From Lentzea californiensis (GTDB lineage: Bacteria > Actinomycetota > Actinomycetes > Mycobacteriales > Pseudonocardiaceae), in contig NZ_JANBBE010000008.1 in assembly GCF_024648825.1 (NCBI RefSeq), forward strand, positions 372,001 through 436,000: DNA of 64,000 nucleotides. Direction: 5' to 3'. Below, in pieces: positions 51,719 to 61,972 of the stretch. Below the pieces are notes generated by a model, which saw only the letters and a program-made list of their open reading frames with translations, did not search any database and was not told the origin of the DNA. The first letter of the stretch is position 1. Each line of letters starts with the position of its first letter. Position numbers and translations under genes: made by a program.

Positions 51719-52765
51719 TTAGCCGCGCGGGAACCGCTCTGCCAAGGAATTGATCGTTTCCGACAGCTCGGCGCCGATCCGCCGCACCAGCTCCCCCGCG
51801 GGTTCGGCCGTCGCGAGCGGGTACGTGGTGCCCGCCCAAAGGGACATGACCTCCACCTCACCGGTCGCGCGCACGGGCCTGGTCAGGTGATGCACGTTCG
51901 GGTACGCGGCGGGCGCGTGCGGGCCCTGCTCGACCAGGAACCGGTTCACCAGTCCCCGCGCGGGCCGTCCGCTGAACGCCCTGGTGAGCGCGGTGCGCCG
52001 GACCCCTGCGGCGAGCGCTTCCCGTTGTGCCGCATTGGTTCCCGCCTCCGGGCAACCGAGGAACGCGGTGCCGAGCTGAGCCGCGACCGCACCCGCCGCC
52101 AGCACGGCGGCGACGTCGGCGCCGGTGACGAGGCCGCCGGTCGCGATCACCGGCAGGCCGACGGCGGCGCGCACCAGCCTGATCGCCGCGAGGGTGCCGT
52201 ACAGGTCACCGCCGCCGGGCGAGACGCCGTCGTCGACGAACGTGCCGCGGTGACCGCCCGCGTCGGACCCCTGCACGCACACGACGTCGGCGCCGATCTG
52301 CTGCGCCTGCCGTGCCTCGCTGGGGGTCGTGACGGTCACGACGACCGTGGAGCCCGCTGCCTTGAGCCGGCGCACGTCGTCGACGTCGGGCAGACCGAAG
52401 GTGAACGACACCACGGGCACCCGCAGCGCCAGGACGAGTTCGAGCTTCGCCGCGTAGTTGTCGTCGTCCCAGCGGGGATCGCCGGGGGCCGCGCCGACCT
52501 TCTCCGCGTAGGACGTGACGCGTTGCACGTAAGAGGAAATGTCCGCTGTCGGCCGTGTGCCAGGCACGAAAAGGTTGACCCCGAACGGTTTGCTCGTGAG
52601 CTCGCTCGTGCGCGTGATCTTCTCCGCGAGCTGCTCGACGGTGATGTACCCCGCCGCCAGGAACCCGAACCCGCCTGCTTCGCTCACCGCGGCGACAAGT
52701 TCGGGGGTGGAGGGGCCACCTGCCATCGGCGCGGCGATCACAGGCACGGCCAGCGTGTGGAACAT
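51719..52765 (-). CDS. Nitronate monooxygenase (2-nitropropane dioxygenase family)
   Basis: 348 residues. FMN-dependent TIM barrel oxidising alkyl nitronates such as propionate-3-nitronate. APMAGGPSTPELVAAVSEAGGFGFLAAGY (about 12-40), VCVQGSDAGGHRG (about 164-176), the phosphate-binding IATGGLVTGADVAAVLAAGAVAAQLGTAFL (about 208-237). Class I-like His in DAGGHRG. ATG 52765. It heads the operon with the two DUF885 genes. Confidence 0.92.
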   Translation of the reverse strand: MFHTLAVPVIAAPMAGGPSTPELVAAVSEAGGFGFLAAGYITVEQLAEKITRTSELTSKPFGVNLFVPGTRPTADISSYVQRVTSYAEKVGAAPGDPRWDDDNYAAKLELVLALRVPVVSFTFGLPDVDDVRRLKAAGSTVVVTVTTPSEARQAQQIGADVVCVQGSDAGGHRGTFVDDGVSPGGGDLYGTLAAIRLVRAAVGLPVIATGGLVTGADVAAVLAAGAVAAQLGTAFLGCPEAGTNAAQREALAAGVRRTALTRAFSGRPARGLVNRFLVEQGPHAPAAYPNVHHLTRPVRATGEVEVMSLWAGTTYPLATAEPAGELVRRIGAELSETINSLAERFPRG

Positions 52766-52838
52766 GAAGGACAACCTAGTGCGATCGGGCGCCGAATGCC
52801 TGGTGAAGCACTGTGTCCTTGGTGACGTGAGGACCGCT

Positions 52839-52882
52839 CCGGACGGACGTCCGGCGCCACGTCCACTGTGGACGTGGCGCCG
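52839..52882. terminator. Overlapping palindromes, probable terminator after the chitinase gene
   Basis: CCGGACG-GA-CGTCCGG (52839-52854) followed by a near-perfect larger stem, 52852-52866 with 52868-52882 (15-bp arms around one base). It lies between the chitinase stop and the nitronate monooxygenase start on the same strand, so it should stop chitinase transcripts. Confidence 0.65.
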
Positions 52883-52896
52883 ACCGGTTCCATCAT

Positions 52897-54369
52897 CTAG
52901 GGCAGGGAGTCCAGATGAGGAGCGACCGTGTTGGCGAACTGCCAGTTGTTGGAAGCGTCCCAGTTGATCGACCACGTCATGGCGCCGCGGATGGACGGCC
53001 AGGTCGTGCTCGGCTTGAACGTCCCGCAGTTGGTGCCACGGGCGAGGCAGCTGAGCGCGTTGTTGACGTTGGACGGCGACTGGTAACCGCCGCCGGCACC
53101 GGACGGCGACGCCGGCAGGCCGAGGCCCACCTGGTCGGCGCGCAGACCGGACTGCAGCTGGATGCACGCGAGCGCGGTCAGGAAGTTGACCGTGCCCTGG
53201 CTGTGGACCTGCTGGTCGCAGCCGAGCATCGAACCGGAGTTGTAGTACTGCATGTTGACGATCGTCAGGATGTCCTTGGTGGCCAGCGCCAGCTTGAAGT
53301 ACTCGGCGTTGACGTTCTGCATGTCGATCGTCTGCGGCGCCATGGTGATGACGGTGCCGCCACCGGCGTGGATGGCACGCAGCGCCTGGCCCATGTACTG
53401 GGCGTTGACGCCGTTCTCCAGGTCGATGTCGACGCCGTCGAAGCCGTAGCTCGAGATCAGGCTCTTGACGCTGTTGGAGAAGTTCGTCGCCGCCGTCGAG
53501 TTGCCGACGCTGATCGTGCCCTTCTCACCGCCGACGGAGATGATCACCTTCTGACCGCGGCTCTGCACGGTCTTGATGTCCGCGCGGAACTGCGCGTCGG
53601 TGTAGCCGCCGAGCTGGCTGCTCAGGCCGGGGTCGAGGTTGAACGCGACCTGGCCCTGCACCGCCGTGGCGTCGGCGAACGAGACCGCGATGATGTCGTA
53701 GGTGGTGGGGACGTCCGCCAGCTTCAGAGCGCGCGCACCGTTGTAGAAGTTCTGCCAGTAGCCCGTCAGGACGTGCTTGGGCAGACCGGTGTTCGGCGGG
53801 TTGCTGGTCGTGGTGGTGGTCGTCGTGGTCGTCGTAGTGGTGGTGGTGGTCGACGTCGTGGTGCTCGTGGACGTCGGCGGGGTGCCGGGACCGTCGAGGT
53901 TGACGTCGTCGGCGAAGTACGCGGGCTGGCCGTACCAGCCGTGCAGGTAGATCGTGACGCTGGTGGCGCTGCCGGTCGTGAAGTCGACGGTCAGCTGCGA
54001 GAAGCCGCTGGAGCCGGGCGTCCAGGTGTTCTTCTCCACGCCACCGGTGACGCCGAGGTAGACGTAGCTGCCCTGCACCCAGGCGGACAGCTTGTAGGCC
54101 GTGTTCGGCTGCACCGTCACGGTTTGCTGGCACCGCGCGTTGCTCTGCCCGGCGGGAGCGCCCTGCAGTGCGTACGTGCCGGTGCGCTTCGTGCTGTTGG
54201 TGACGCTCGTGCCCTCGGTGCAGGTCCAACCGCTGAGGTTGCCGGCCTCGAAGCCGCTGTTGGCCGCGAGGTTCGCGGCGGCAGCACTGCCGTTGATCAC
54301 CAGCACCAGACCGGCGCACGCGAACAGCGCGGCGAGCAGCGCCACGGCTGCTCGTCTGGTCTTGGACAT
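52897..54369 (-). CDS. Secreted GH18 chitinase with carbohydrate-binding module
   Basis: 490 residues. Signal peptide (about 1-32), a CBM of the CenC/CBM4_9-like type (about 33-155: NLAANSGFEAGNLSGWTC ... FADDVNLDGPG), a Ser/Thr-rich linker (about 158-192), and a family 18 catalytic domain (about 198-490). The active site DxxDxDxE reads FDGVDIDLENG at about residues 312-322; VIISVGGEKG is the other GH18 motif. ATG 54369 has GGAGG 7 bases upstream. Two dre-like sites upstream suggest control by the GlcNAc regulator DasR. Confidence 0.95.
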   Translation of the reverse strand: MSKTRRAAVALLAALFACAGLVLVINGSAAAANLAANSGFEAGNLSGWTCTEGTSVTNSTKRTGTYALQGAPAGQSNARCQQTVTVQPNTAYKLSAWVQGSYVYLGVTGGVEKNTWTPGSSGFSQLTVDFTTGSATSVTIYLHGWYGQPAYFADDVNLDGPGTPPTSTSTTTSTTTTTTTTTTTTTTTSNPPNTGLPKHVLTGYWQNFYNGARALKLADVPTTYDIIAVSFADATAVQGQVAFNLDPGLSSQLGGYTDAQFRADIKTVQSRGQKVIISVGGEKGTISVGNSTAATNFSNSVKSLISSYGFDGVDIDLENGVNAQYMGQALRAIHAGGGTVITMAPQTIDMQNVNAEYFKLALATKDILTIVNMQYYNSGSMLGCDQQVHSQGTVNFLTALACIQLQSGLRADQVGLGLPASPSGAGGGYQSPSNVNNALSCLARGTNCGTFKPSTTWPSIRGAMTWSINWDASNNWQFANTVAPHLDSLP

Positions 54370-54417
54370 GGTCCACCTCCACACATCATGCGGCGGCCAT
54401 GTTGTGAGTGGACTAAA

Positions 54418-54452
54418 AATGGACTAGACCACTGCCCCAGGTCAAGACCTGG
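54418..54452. promoter_or_regulatory. Two dre-like (DasR) operator sites
   Basis: AATGGACTAGACCACT (54418-54433) matches the DasR consensus AGTGGTCTAGACCACT at 14 of 16 positions. A second site, CCAGGTCAAGACCTGG (54437-54452), is a perfect 7+2+7 palindrome of the same type. TGGACTA is also repeated at 54409. They sit between the chitinase and HD-protein genes and overlap the HD promoter. Confidence 0.6.
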
Positions 54453-54454
54453 TT

Positions 54455-54460
54455 TAGCTT
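54455..54460 (+). promoter_or_regulatory. Probable -10 element (TAGCTT) of a leaderless transcript
   Basis: TAGCTT lies 6 bases before the GTG at 54467, predicting +1 at the start codon. The second dre-like site ends 3 bases upstream, so a bound repressor would block this promoter. Confidence 0.45.
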
Positions 54461-54466
54461 GATGTC

Positions 54467-54898
54467 GTGTTCACCCTCGAAGACGCCATCGCGATCGCCA
54501 CCTCGGCCCACGACGGGCAGGTCGACAAGTCGGGCCGGCCGTACATCGGACACCCGTTGCGGGTCATGACCGCCGTGACGGGAGAGCACGAGCAGATGGC
54601 CGCCGTCCTGCACGACGTCATCGAGGACACCCCGGTGACCGCGGACGACCTGCTCGCGCACGGCTGCCCCGCCTCCGTGGTCGACGCCGTCGTGGCGTTG
54701 TCGCACCTGCCGGAGGAGCCGCAGGAGGACTACCTGCGGCGCGTGGCCGCGAACCCGCTGGCACTCTCCGTGAAGCGCGCGGACATCAGCGACAACCTCG
54801 CGCCCGCCCGTATCGCCCGGCTGGACGAGGCGACGCAAGATCGCCTGAAGGCCAAGTACGCGCGAGCGCTCGGGTTGCTCGACGAGTACGTGAGCTAA
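54467..54898 (+). CDS. HD-domain phosphohydrolase (Mesh1/SpoT-HD-like)
   Basis: 143 residues covering only an HD domain: AIAIATSAHDGQVDKSGRPYIGHPLRV (H, about 15-40), VLHDVIEDTPV (HD, about 48-58), ALSVKRADISDN (final D, about 99-110). The pattern matches the hydrolase half of RelA/SpoT and the small alarmone hydrolases, so (p)ppGpp or a related nucleotide is a possible substrate. GTG start. Divergent from the chitinase gene with shared dre-like sites. Confidence 0.85.
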   Translation: MFTLEDAIAIATSAHDGQVDKSGRPYIGHPLRVMTAVTGEHEQMAAVLHDVIEDTPVTADDLLAHGCPASVVDAVVALSHLPEEPQEDYLRRVAANPLALSVKRADISDNLAPARIARLDEATQDRLKAKYARALGLLDEYVS

Positions 54899-54971
54899 CT
54901 CGCTTCTTCATCGGTACAGGTCTACTGAACAGGGTGTATTATCGAAACGTAACCAAGATTGGAAGGACACG

Positions 54972-55199
54972 ATGACCCGCCAAGACCTGTCCGTGAAGTC
55001 CCTGCGCTCGAGCCTGGCTTCCCGCCGTGCCGCTCGCACGAAGCGCCAGAGCCTGGAACGGCAGCTTGCCAGCTACACCACCGAGAGTGACCGGCTCGAA
55101 CTGGACGCCATCCTGTCGCGCCACAGCGCGGAGGAGACCGGCGAGCTCCGTTCGATCATCAACCGCCAGGCGATGGACCGCTTGATCCGTTCCGCCTGA
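54972..55199 (+). CDS. Small basic hypothetical protein (75 aa)
   Basis: Helical, Arg/Ser-rich protein: LSVKSLRSSLASRRAARTKRQSLERQL and LELDAILSRHSAEETGELRSI. No membrane segment. Good start: ATG with GGAAGG 6 bases upstream, TATTAT at 54937 as a likely -10, and a strong terminator right after the stop, so it is an independent, probably well-expressed unit. Related small proteins occur widely in actinobacteria without known function. Confidence 0.75.
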   Translation: MTRQDLSVKSLRSSLASRRAARTKRQSLERQLASYTTESDRLELDAILSRHSAEETGELRSIINRQAMDRLIRSA

Positions 55200-55213
55200 C
55201 GAGTAACCCCTTG

Positions 55214-55254
55214 GGCCACCCCGGCAACGTTGCCGAGGGTGGCCTTCGCGTTTT
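55214..55254 (+). terminator. Intrinsic terminator
   Basis: GGCCACCC-CGGCAAC (55214-55228) pairs with GTTGCCG-A-GGGTGGCC (55229-55244), leaving one bulged A, followed by TTCGCGTTTTCT. Classic stem plus T-rich tail for the 75-aa gene; being between convergent genes it may also serve the methyltransferase. Confidence 0.85.
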
Positions 55255-55866
55255 CTAGAACAGCCGCTTGAGGGTCAGGACGTTGTCCTTGCGCATCTCC
55301 TGCTGACCGTCCGGCCCGGTGAGGGGCCGTTCCACCACCTCGTCGGTGACGATGATCCAGTTGTCCTTGAGCGCGAGGTGGTCGAGCACGTCCTTGGTCG
55401 TCGGGAAGTAGTAGTCCTGGTGCTCGGACCACGACGGCGCCCCCGCGTGCCCGCCGACGATCAGGTACCCACCCGGCGCCACGGCGTTCGAGGCCCGCTT
55501 GAGGATGCTGTTGCGCTCCCCGTCCTCCTCGACCGGCGAGTGCAGGAACTGTGCGCTCACCAGGTCGTACAGGCCCTCGGGGAACGTGGCCTTGAGGTCG
55601 TGCTGCTCCACCGAGATCTCGACACCGGCGTCGTACGCGTGCTTCAGCGCCCGGTCCAGCGCGACCTGCGACACGTCGACGCCCAGCACCCGCCAGCCGC
55701 GCTTCGCCAGCCAGACGGCGTCGCCACCCTCCGCGCACCCGATGTCGAGGGCGCTGCCGGGCTCCAGCCGTTCGGCCTCGCGCACCAGCAACGGATTCGG
55801 CTTCCCGGACCAGACCTGGTCCCGCTCCGAGTAGAAGGTCTCCCAGAACTCCTGCGCTGTCGTCAT
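55255..55866 (-). CDS. SAM-dependent methyltransferase (Methyltransf_25/thiopurine-like)
   Basis: 203 residues. EFWETFYSERDQVWSGKPNPLLV, motif I ALDIGCAEGGDAVWLAKRGW (about 40-59), LGVDVSQVALDRA, and LKRASNAVAPGGYLIVGGH. The opening W-S-G-KPN pattern is common in actinobacterial methyltransferases next to lepA-type loci. ATG 55866 with GGAAG just upstream. Substrate unknown. Confidence 0.85.
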   Translation of the reverse strand: MTTAQEFWETFYSERDQVWSGKPNPLLVREAERLEPGSALDIGCAEGGDAVWLAKRGWRVLGVDVSQVALDRALKHAYDAGVEISVEQHDLKATFPEGLYDLVSAQFLHSPVEEDGERNSILKRASNAVAPGGYLIVGGHAGAPSWSEHQDYYFPTTKDVLDHLALKDNWIIVTDEVVERPLTGPDGQQEMRKDNVLTLKRLF

Positions 55867-55934
55867 GCTTCCAAGGTGCCGCAGACCGTGCCGAATTGGC
55901 AATCAACGTTGCTGATCCGGCAACGACAGGTCAC

Positions 55935-56786
55935 TCAGAACAGGGTCGCGGGCTCGACCGGCTCGGGCTCGGGCAGTGCTTCGAGGCTGGGCACCAGCGC
56001 TCGCACCTCGTCGTGGAACCGGCGGGCGAGCGCGGGCGCGTCGTGGTTGTCGGGGGTGTGCAGGAAGACCGTCGGCGACCTGCCCTCCCGCAGCCAGCCG
56101 GCGATCACCTCGGTCCACGACCGCCACCCCTCGACCGTCTCCTCGACCGAGTCACGGCCCAGGTAGCGGACGATCGGCTGGTCGGTCAGCCCCTGCGTGC
56201 GCCGCGGCAACCGCGGTTTCCTGTCCCAGGCCTCCCGCTCGGCCTCGCTGGTCGGCGGGCTCTGGAAGAAGACCGTGGTGTCGAACGGCACCCACTCGGC
56301 GTCCGCGCCGGCGAGCGCCCCCTCCAGCAGCGACGTCGCTGCGCCGTCGGTGAAGAACAGCGGGTGACGCACCTCCACGGCACGCCGGAGGCCGGCGGGC
56401 AGCCTGCGCAGGAAACGGCCCAGGGCGTCGACCTCCGCCGGGCCGAACGAGCCGGGCAGCTGGGTCCACAGGACCGCACGCTCACCGAGAGGTTCGATCG
56501 CGTCCAGGAACGCCCGCATCTCGGCCTCGACGCCGGCCAGGCGTCGCTCGTGCGTGACGACCTTGGGCAGCTTGACCACGAACCGGAAGCCGGGGCCGGT
56601 CTGCTGCGCCCAGGTCGTGACGGTCTTCCTGGCGGGCGTCGCGTAGAACGTGGTGTTGCCCTCGACGGCGTTGCACCAGCCCGCGTAGGCGCGCAGCCGC
56701 TCCCCGGCAGGGAGCGACTGCGGCAGGAACCGTCCGAGCCACGCCTTGTGGTTCCACATCGCGCAGCCGACGTGAAGACGTGCCAC
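55935..56786 (-). CDS. DUF72 family protein
   Basis: 283 residues. TIM-barrel-like DUF72: VGCAMWNHKAWLGRFLPQ, YAGWCNAVEGNTTFYATP (about 33-50), GFRFVVKLPKVVTHERRL, LWTQLPGSFGP. The family is widespread and uncharacterised; Glu and His residues in these motifs suggest an enzyme. GTG start. It follows lepA by 5 bases on the same strand, so co-transcription is expected. Confidence 0.9.
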   Translation of the reverse strand: MARLHVGCAMWNHKAWLGRFLPQSLPAGERLRAYAGWCNAVEGNTTFYATPARKTVTTWAQQTGPGFRFVVKLPKVVTHERRLAGVEAEMRAFLDAIEPLGERAVLWTQLPGSFGPAEVDALGRFLRRLPAGLRRAVEVRHPLFFTDGAATSLLEGALAGADAEWVPFDTTVFFQSPPTSEAEREAWDRKPRLPRRTQGLTDQPIVRYLGRDSVEETVEGWRSWTEVIAGWLREGRSPTVFLHTPDNHDAPALARRFHDEVRALVPSLEALPEPEPVEPATLF

Positions 56787-56791
56787 TGCGC

Positions 56792-58627
<1,836 letters not shown>

Positions 58628-58698
58628 GGCAGTCCTCAACAGGAAATCGGACGGGTGTCCCCTTATGGTCCCATAGAGGTCGGTGTGCCCTGCACCAC

Positions 58699-58704
58699 TA
58701 GGGT
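58699..58704 (+). promoter_or_regulatory. Probable -10 element (TAGGGT) of a leaderless transcript
   Basis: TAGGGT, then GCGTCC, then GTG at 58711. Same hexamer and spacing as at 4692 and 31239. Confidence 0.5.
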
Positions 58705-58710
58705 GCGTCC

Positions 58711-59139
58711 GTGCAGACGAACGGTGAAGACCCCCGCCCGGCGAAGGGCGCGGTGCGCGAGATTTCCGGCGCGGCGCAAGCCACGAAGCTCGACTACGCC
58801 CCCACCATGGACGGCGACGCCGATCCCGGCGAGGTCGTGTGGGCGTGGGTGCCCTTCGAGGAGGACGCCACCCGCGGCAAGGACCGTCCGCTGCTGGTCG
58901 TGGGGCATGCGAACGGCGACCTCGTGGCGCTGATGCTCTCCTCGAAGGAGCCGCGCGACGACTTCGTGGAGCTGGGCGCGGGCGCCTGGGACCGCGACGG
59001 CCGCCCGTCGTACCTGCGCCTCGACCGCGTCTTCGCCCTCGACTCCGACGACGAGATCCGGCGTGAGGGTGCCGTGCTGGCACCCGCCGCCTTCGGCCTG
59101 GTCGTGGACGCCCTACGCGAACGTCACGGCTGGCGCTGA
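58711..59139 (+). CDS. PemK/MazF-like protein
   Basis: 142 residues. PemK-type growth-inhibitor fold after a 40-residue extension: [28 protein letters not shown] (about 39-66) contains the family's RPLLVV strand, and ends [15 protein letters not shown]. MazF toxins cleave mRNA, but no antitoxin gene is adjacent on this strand; the orthologue beside lepA in mycobacteria (Rv2405) is also solitary. A conserved non-toxin role is as likely as a toxin. GTG start. Confidence 0.8.
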   Translation: MQTNGEDPRPAKGAVREISGAAQATKLDYAPTMDGDADPGEVVWAWVPFEEDATRGKDRPLLVVGHANGDLVALMLSSKEPRDDFVELGAGAWDRDGRPSYLRLDRVFALDSDDEIRREGAVLAPAAFGLVVDALRERHGWR

Positions 59140-59300
59140 ACGAACGCACGCCACGCGGGTGCGCTGAAGCTCAGCGTGCCCGCGTCGGCGTTCTTGGAGT
59201 CACGAACGAGCACGTCATGAGCGAAAGACAGCTCTACACAGTTGCTGTCCTCGGTAGCACCGCTGTAGCTGCTCTTACGCCAAGCGCGGTCCCTGCGCAT
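59124..59300 (-). CDS. DUF397 domain protein
   Basis: 58 residues: [44 protein letters not shown]. This is the complete DUF397 pattern (W-KSSYS ... C-E ... VRDSK ... F-AW-F). DUF397 genes almost always follow an XRE-DUF5753 regulator, as here, and overlap it (26 bases). In the Streptomyces WhiJ/AbaA-like systems such small proteins work with the HTH partner. It ends inside the convergent PemK-like gene by 16 bases. Confidence 0.9.
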   Translation of the reverse strand: MRRDRAWRKSSYSGATEDSNCVELSFAHDVLVRDSKNADAGTLSFSAPAWRAFVQRQP

Positions 59301-60120
59301 AGAAGTCCCCTCGCGGTCGGCCGACGTACTCCGCCAGCTTGCTCCGCGATTGTTCCGTATCCATGGCGACCTGCTCCAGGTGGTTGAAGAGCAGCCGGGT
59401 GCGTGCAATGGCCCCTGGGTCCTGCACGAACACCTTGGCGACGTCCGTGTCGCTGAACGCCACCGGCAACGACTTCTCGTACTCCCAGAGCACGAGGCCA
59501 GTCGACGGCACCACGATGTGCGCAGGCACGACCCTGATGAGATGCGCATCGAACAACAACCGGGCGTACTGCTCCTCCATGATCCGATCGCTGCCTACCC
59601 GCTGCCGCAACGCGAGTTCGTGGACGTAGAACAGACATTCCGGCCGGTTGTGCCGCCGCAGAATCGACTGACGATCGATGCGGAACTGCACGACCGTGGG
59701 AATCCGCTCCTCCGCGACGAACCCGCCGAGCCGGTAGAGGGCATCGGCGTACTCGGGTTCCTGAACCAGGCCAGGCACCGCGAGCGGGTCGTAACTCATG
59801 ATCTTCTTCGCCGTCGACTCCGCGAACGCGAGCGTCCTCAGGTTGCCGGACACCTGGATGATGTACTCGTCGAAAGCCGTCGCGTAGCGGCGCCGGAACA
59901 CCTCGAAGTAGTCGGCGTCCTTGCCGCACGCGGTCAGGAACTGCACGAGGTCGATCTCGCTCGCGCGCGCCTTGCCGTGCTCGATGGTGGACATCTTGCT
60001 CGGATCCCAGCCGAGCCGTATGGCCATCGCGCGGCCACCCAGGTCGGTGCAGGTCTCCCTCAGTCGGCGCAGCTCGTCACCGAGTTCCCTGCTGTACGCA
60101 GTGGATGTGATCACGGTCAT
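59275..60120 (-). CDS. XRE-family regulator with DUF5753 sensor domain
   Basis: 281 residues. N-terminal HTH (about 10-65): LGDELRRLRETCTDLGGRAMAIRLGWDPSKMSTIEHGKARAS, then DUF5753 (about 95-270) with PLAVPGLVQEPEYADALYR, ECLFYVHELALRQRVGSDRIMEEQ and IRVVPAHI. Regulators of this kind govern development and secondary metabolism in Streptomyces. With the DUF397 gene it forms the standard pair. The C-terminal domain is paralogous to the HTH-less protein at 4877-5395. Confidence 0.92.
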   Translation of the reverse strand: MTVITSTAYSRELGDELRRLRETCTDLGGRAMAIRLGWDPSKMSTIEHGKARASEIDLVQFLTACGKDADYFEVFRRRYATAFDEYIIQVSGNLRTLAFAESTAKKIMSYDPLAVPGLVQEPEYADALYRLGGFVAEERIPTVVQFRIDRQSILRRHNRPECLFYVHELALRQRVGSDRIMEEQYARLLFDAHLIRVVPAHIVVPSTGLVLWEYEKSLPVAFSDTDVAKVFVQDPGAIARTRLLFNHLEQVAMDTEQSRSKLAEYVGRPRGDFYAQGPRLA

Positions 60121-60179
60121 AAGCCGACGCTAGGGTTTGTAGCGGGTCCAAAGAAGGTGCTCATTCGGGTGAAAACAAC

Positions 60180-61022
60180 CTACGCGAGGCGCGTGATGTC
60201 GACCGTCACCTCCAGCGCGGTGGCCGCTCCACCGGAGTAGATCCCCTTCAACGGAGCCACATCCGCGTAGTCGCGCCCGAGCGCCACCCAGATGTGCCGT
60301 GGCCCGACCGACATCGCGTTGGTCGGGTCGTACCCCCACCACCCGCCGGTCCACGCCTCGATCCACGCGTGCGACTCGCCCCGCACCGTCTCCCGCAGCG
60401 CGCCGTCCTTCTTGGTGTGCAGGTACCCGGAGACGTACCGCGACGGAATCCCCATTCCTCGCAACAACACCAGCGTCAGATGCGCGAAGTCCTGACACAC
60501 GCCCTTGCGCTCGTGCCACGCGTCGACGGCCGAGCTGTGCACACCCGTCGACCCCGGCTGGTACTTCAGCTGCTCCCACACCCACTGCGAGGCGGCCAGC
60601 ACGGCCTCGGACGGCGTCTTGCCCTTCTTGAGCTCACGCGCCTTCGCCAGCAACTCACGGTTGCGCGGCGTGTAGCGCGTGGGCTCCAGGAACTCCGTGT
60701 ACCGGTCGAGGACGTTCTCCTCGCGCATGTCCGCCCACGTCCCCGTGGTCACCGGCTCGATCACGTCGCTCGTCTCGACCACCGACGACGCGACGACCTG
60801 CAGTTCCTTGTGCGGCGCGTGCAGGTCGAACGACGTGACCTCCGTGCCCCAGTAGTCCGTGTACCGGTACGCACGGGTCGCCGGCGTGGTCTCGACGCGT
60901 GAGACGACCACGTTCTGACGGCGGTCACCGCGCGGTGTCAGCCGTGCCTCGTTGTAGGACTGCATGACCGGGGCCTCGTACTGGTAGCCCGTTGTGTGCA
61001 CGACACGCACTCGCCAGCTCAT
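60180..61022 (-). CDS. Transglutaminase-like cysteine protease
   Basis: 280 residues. N-terminal bacterial transglutaminase beta domain (about 1-100) and a transglutaminase/protease core with the triad Cys in KGVCQDFAHL (about 181-190), His in ESHAWIEAW and Asp in WGYDPTN. Equivalent to Rv2409c. Last gene of the ATP-grasp/alpha-E/transglutaminase operon, 2 bases after the alpha-E gene. Comparative studies propose that such operons make and process peptide-like amide bonds; this enzyme would be the hydrolase or transferase. Confidence 0.9.
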   Translation of the reverse strand: MSWRVRVVHTTGYQYEAPVMQSYNEARLTPRGDRRQNVVVSRVETTPATRAYRYTDYWGTEVTSFDLHAPHKELQVVASSVVETSDVIEPVTTGTWADMREENVLDRYTEFLEPTRYTPRNRELLAKARELKKGKTPSEAVLAASQWVWEQLKYQPGSTGVHSSAVDAWHERKGVCQDFAHLTLVLLRGMGIPSRYVSGYLHTKKDGALRETVRGESHAWIEAWTGGWWGYDPTNAMSVGPRHIWVALGRDYADVAPLKGIYSGGAATALEVTVDITRLA

Positions 61023-61024
61023 GG

Positions 61025-61972
61025 TCAGCCCACCTCGGTGTTCGTCCAGGCGACCCACGGCGCCACGTGGAAGTACTGCGTCGAAACAGCCTCACCGACG
61101 TCACGCACGGTCTTCTGCAACGCCGAGAGACGTTTCGGCAGGTCAGGCAGCAGGTCATGCGGCCTCAGGAACTCCAGCTCACTCCGTGCCTTGCCGAGCA
61201 ACCGCAACGCCTCCGCGCGCGCACCGACACGCACGGACGGTTGGTTCTCCAGCTGTTCCAGACACGACTCGGCCTGCCTCAGCGCGTGGAACACCGACCG
61301 CGGGAACAGCCTGTCCAACAACAGGAACTGCACCACTCTCGACGCGTCCAACGCACCGCGGTACGTCCTCAGATACGTGTCGTGCGCACCGGCCGACCGC
61401 AGCACCGTGACCCATCCAGGTGAAGACGCCTTGTCGCCCACACGAGCCAACAGCAGGCGCACGATCATGTCGACGCGCTCGACCGAACGTCCCAGCACGA
61501 GGAACCGCCACCCGTCGTCCCGTGACATCGTGGAGTCCGCGAGCCCGGCGAACATCGCCGCCCGCTCCTCCACGAAGCTGAAGAACGCGTGCGGCCCCAT
61601 CGTGCGCGCGTAGGTCTGCCGTTCGGCGACGGCGTTCCACATCGCGTTGAGGCACTCCCACATTTCGGTCGACACGACCTCACGGGCACCACGCGTGTTC
61701 TCGCGCGCGCTGTTGACCGACGACACGATCGAACTGGGGTTGTCCTTGTTGTACGCCACCAGTTCCGTCAACGACCACACGTCGAACTGGTCGGCACCCT
61801 CCGGCGGTGTGATGCCGAGAACCGTCAGCAACTGCCGTGACGTGGCGTCGGGGTCGACGGTCGCGTCCTCCAACAGCTGATGGACCGAAACGTCCAGGAT
61901 GCGCGCCGTGTCGTCCGCCCGTTCGACGTAGCGGCCGATCCAGTACAGCGACTCAGCGTTGCGTGCCAGCAT
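61025..61972 (-). CDS. Alpha-E domain protein (DUF403)
   Basis: 315 residues, all helical, with MLARNAESLYWIGRYVERADDTARIL at the N-terminus and TMSRDDGWRFLVLGRSVERVDMIVRLLL (about 150-177), the conserved acidic/Arg pattern that names the alpha-E family. Found only with the ATP-grasp and transglutaminase partners (Rv2410c equivalent). Starts 20 bases before the end of the ATP-grasp gene, so it is coupled. Molecular role unknown. Confidence 0.9.
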   Translation of the reverse strand: MLARNAESLYWIGRYVERADDTARILDVSVHQLLEDATVDPDATSRQLLTVLGITPPEGADQFDVWSLTELVAYNKDNPSSIVSSVNSARENTRGAREVVSTEMWECLNAMWNAVAERQTYARTMGPHAFFSFVEERAAMFAGLADSTMSRDDGWRFLVLGRSVERVDMIVRLLLARVGDKASSPGWVTVLRSAGAHDTYLRTYRGALDASRVVQFLLLDRLFPRSVFHALRQAESCLEQLENQPSVRVGARAEALRLLGKARSELEFLRPHDLLPDLPKRLSALQKTVRDVGEAVSTQYFHVAPWVAWTNTEVG

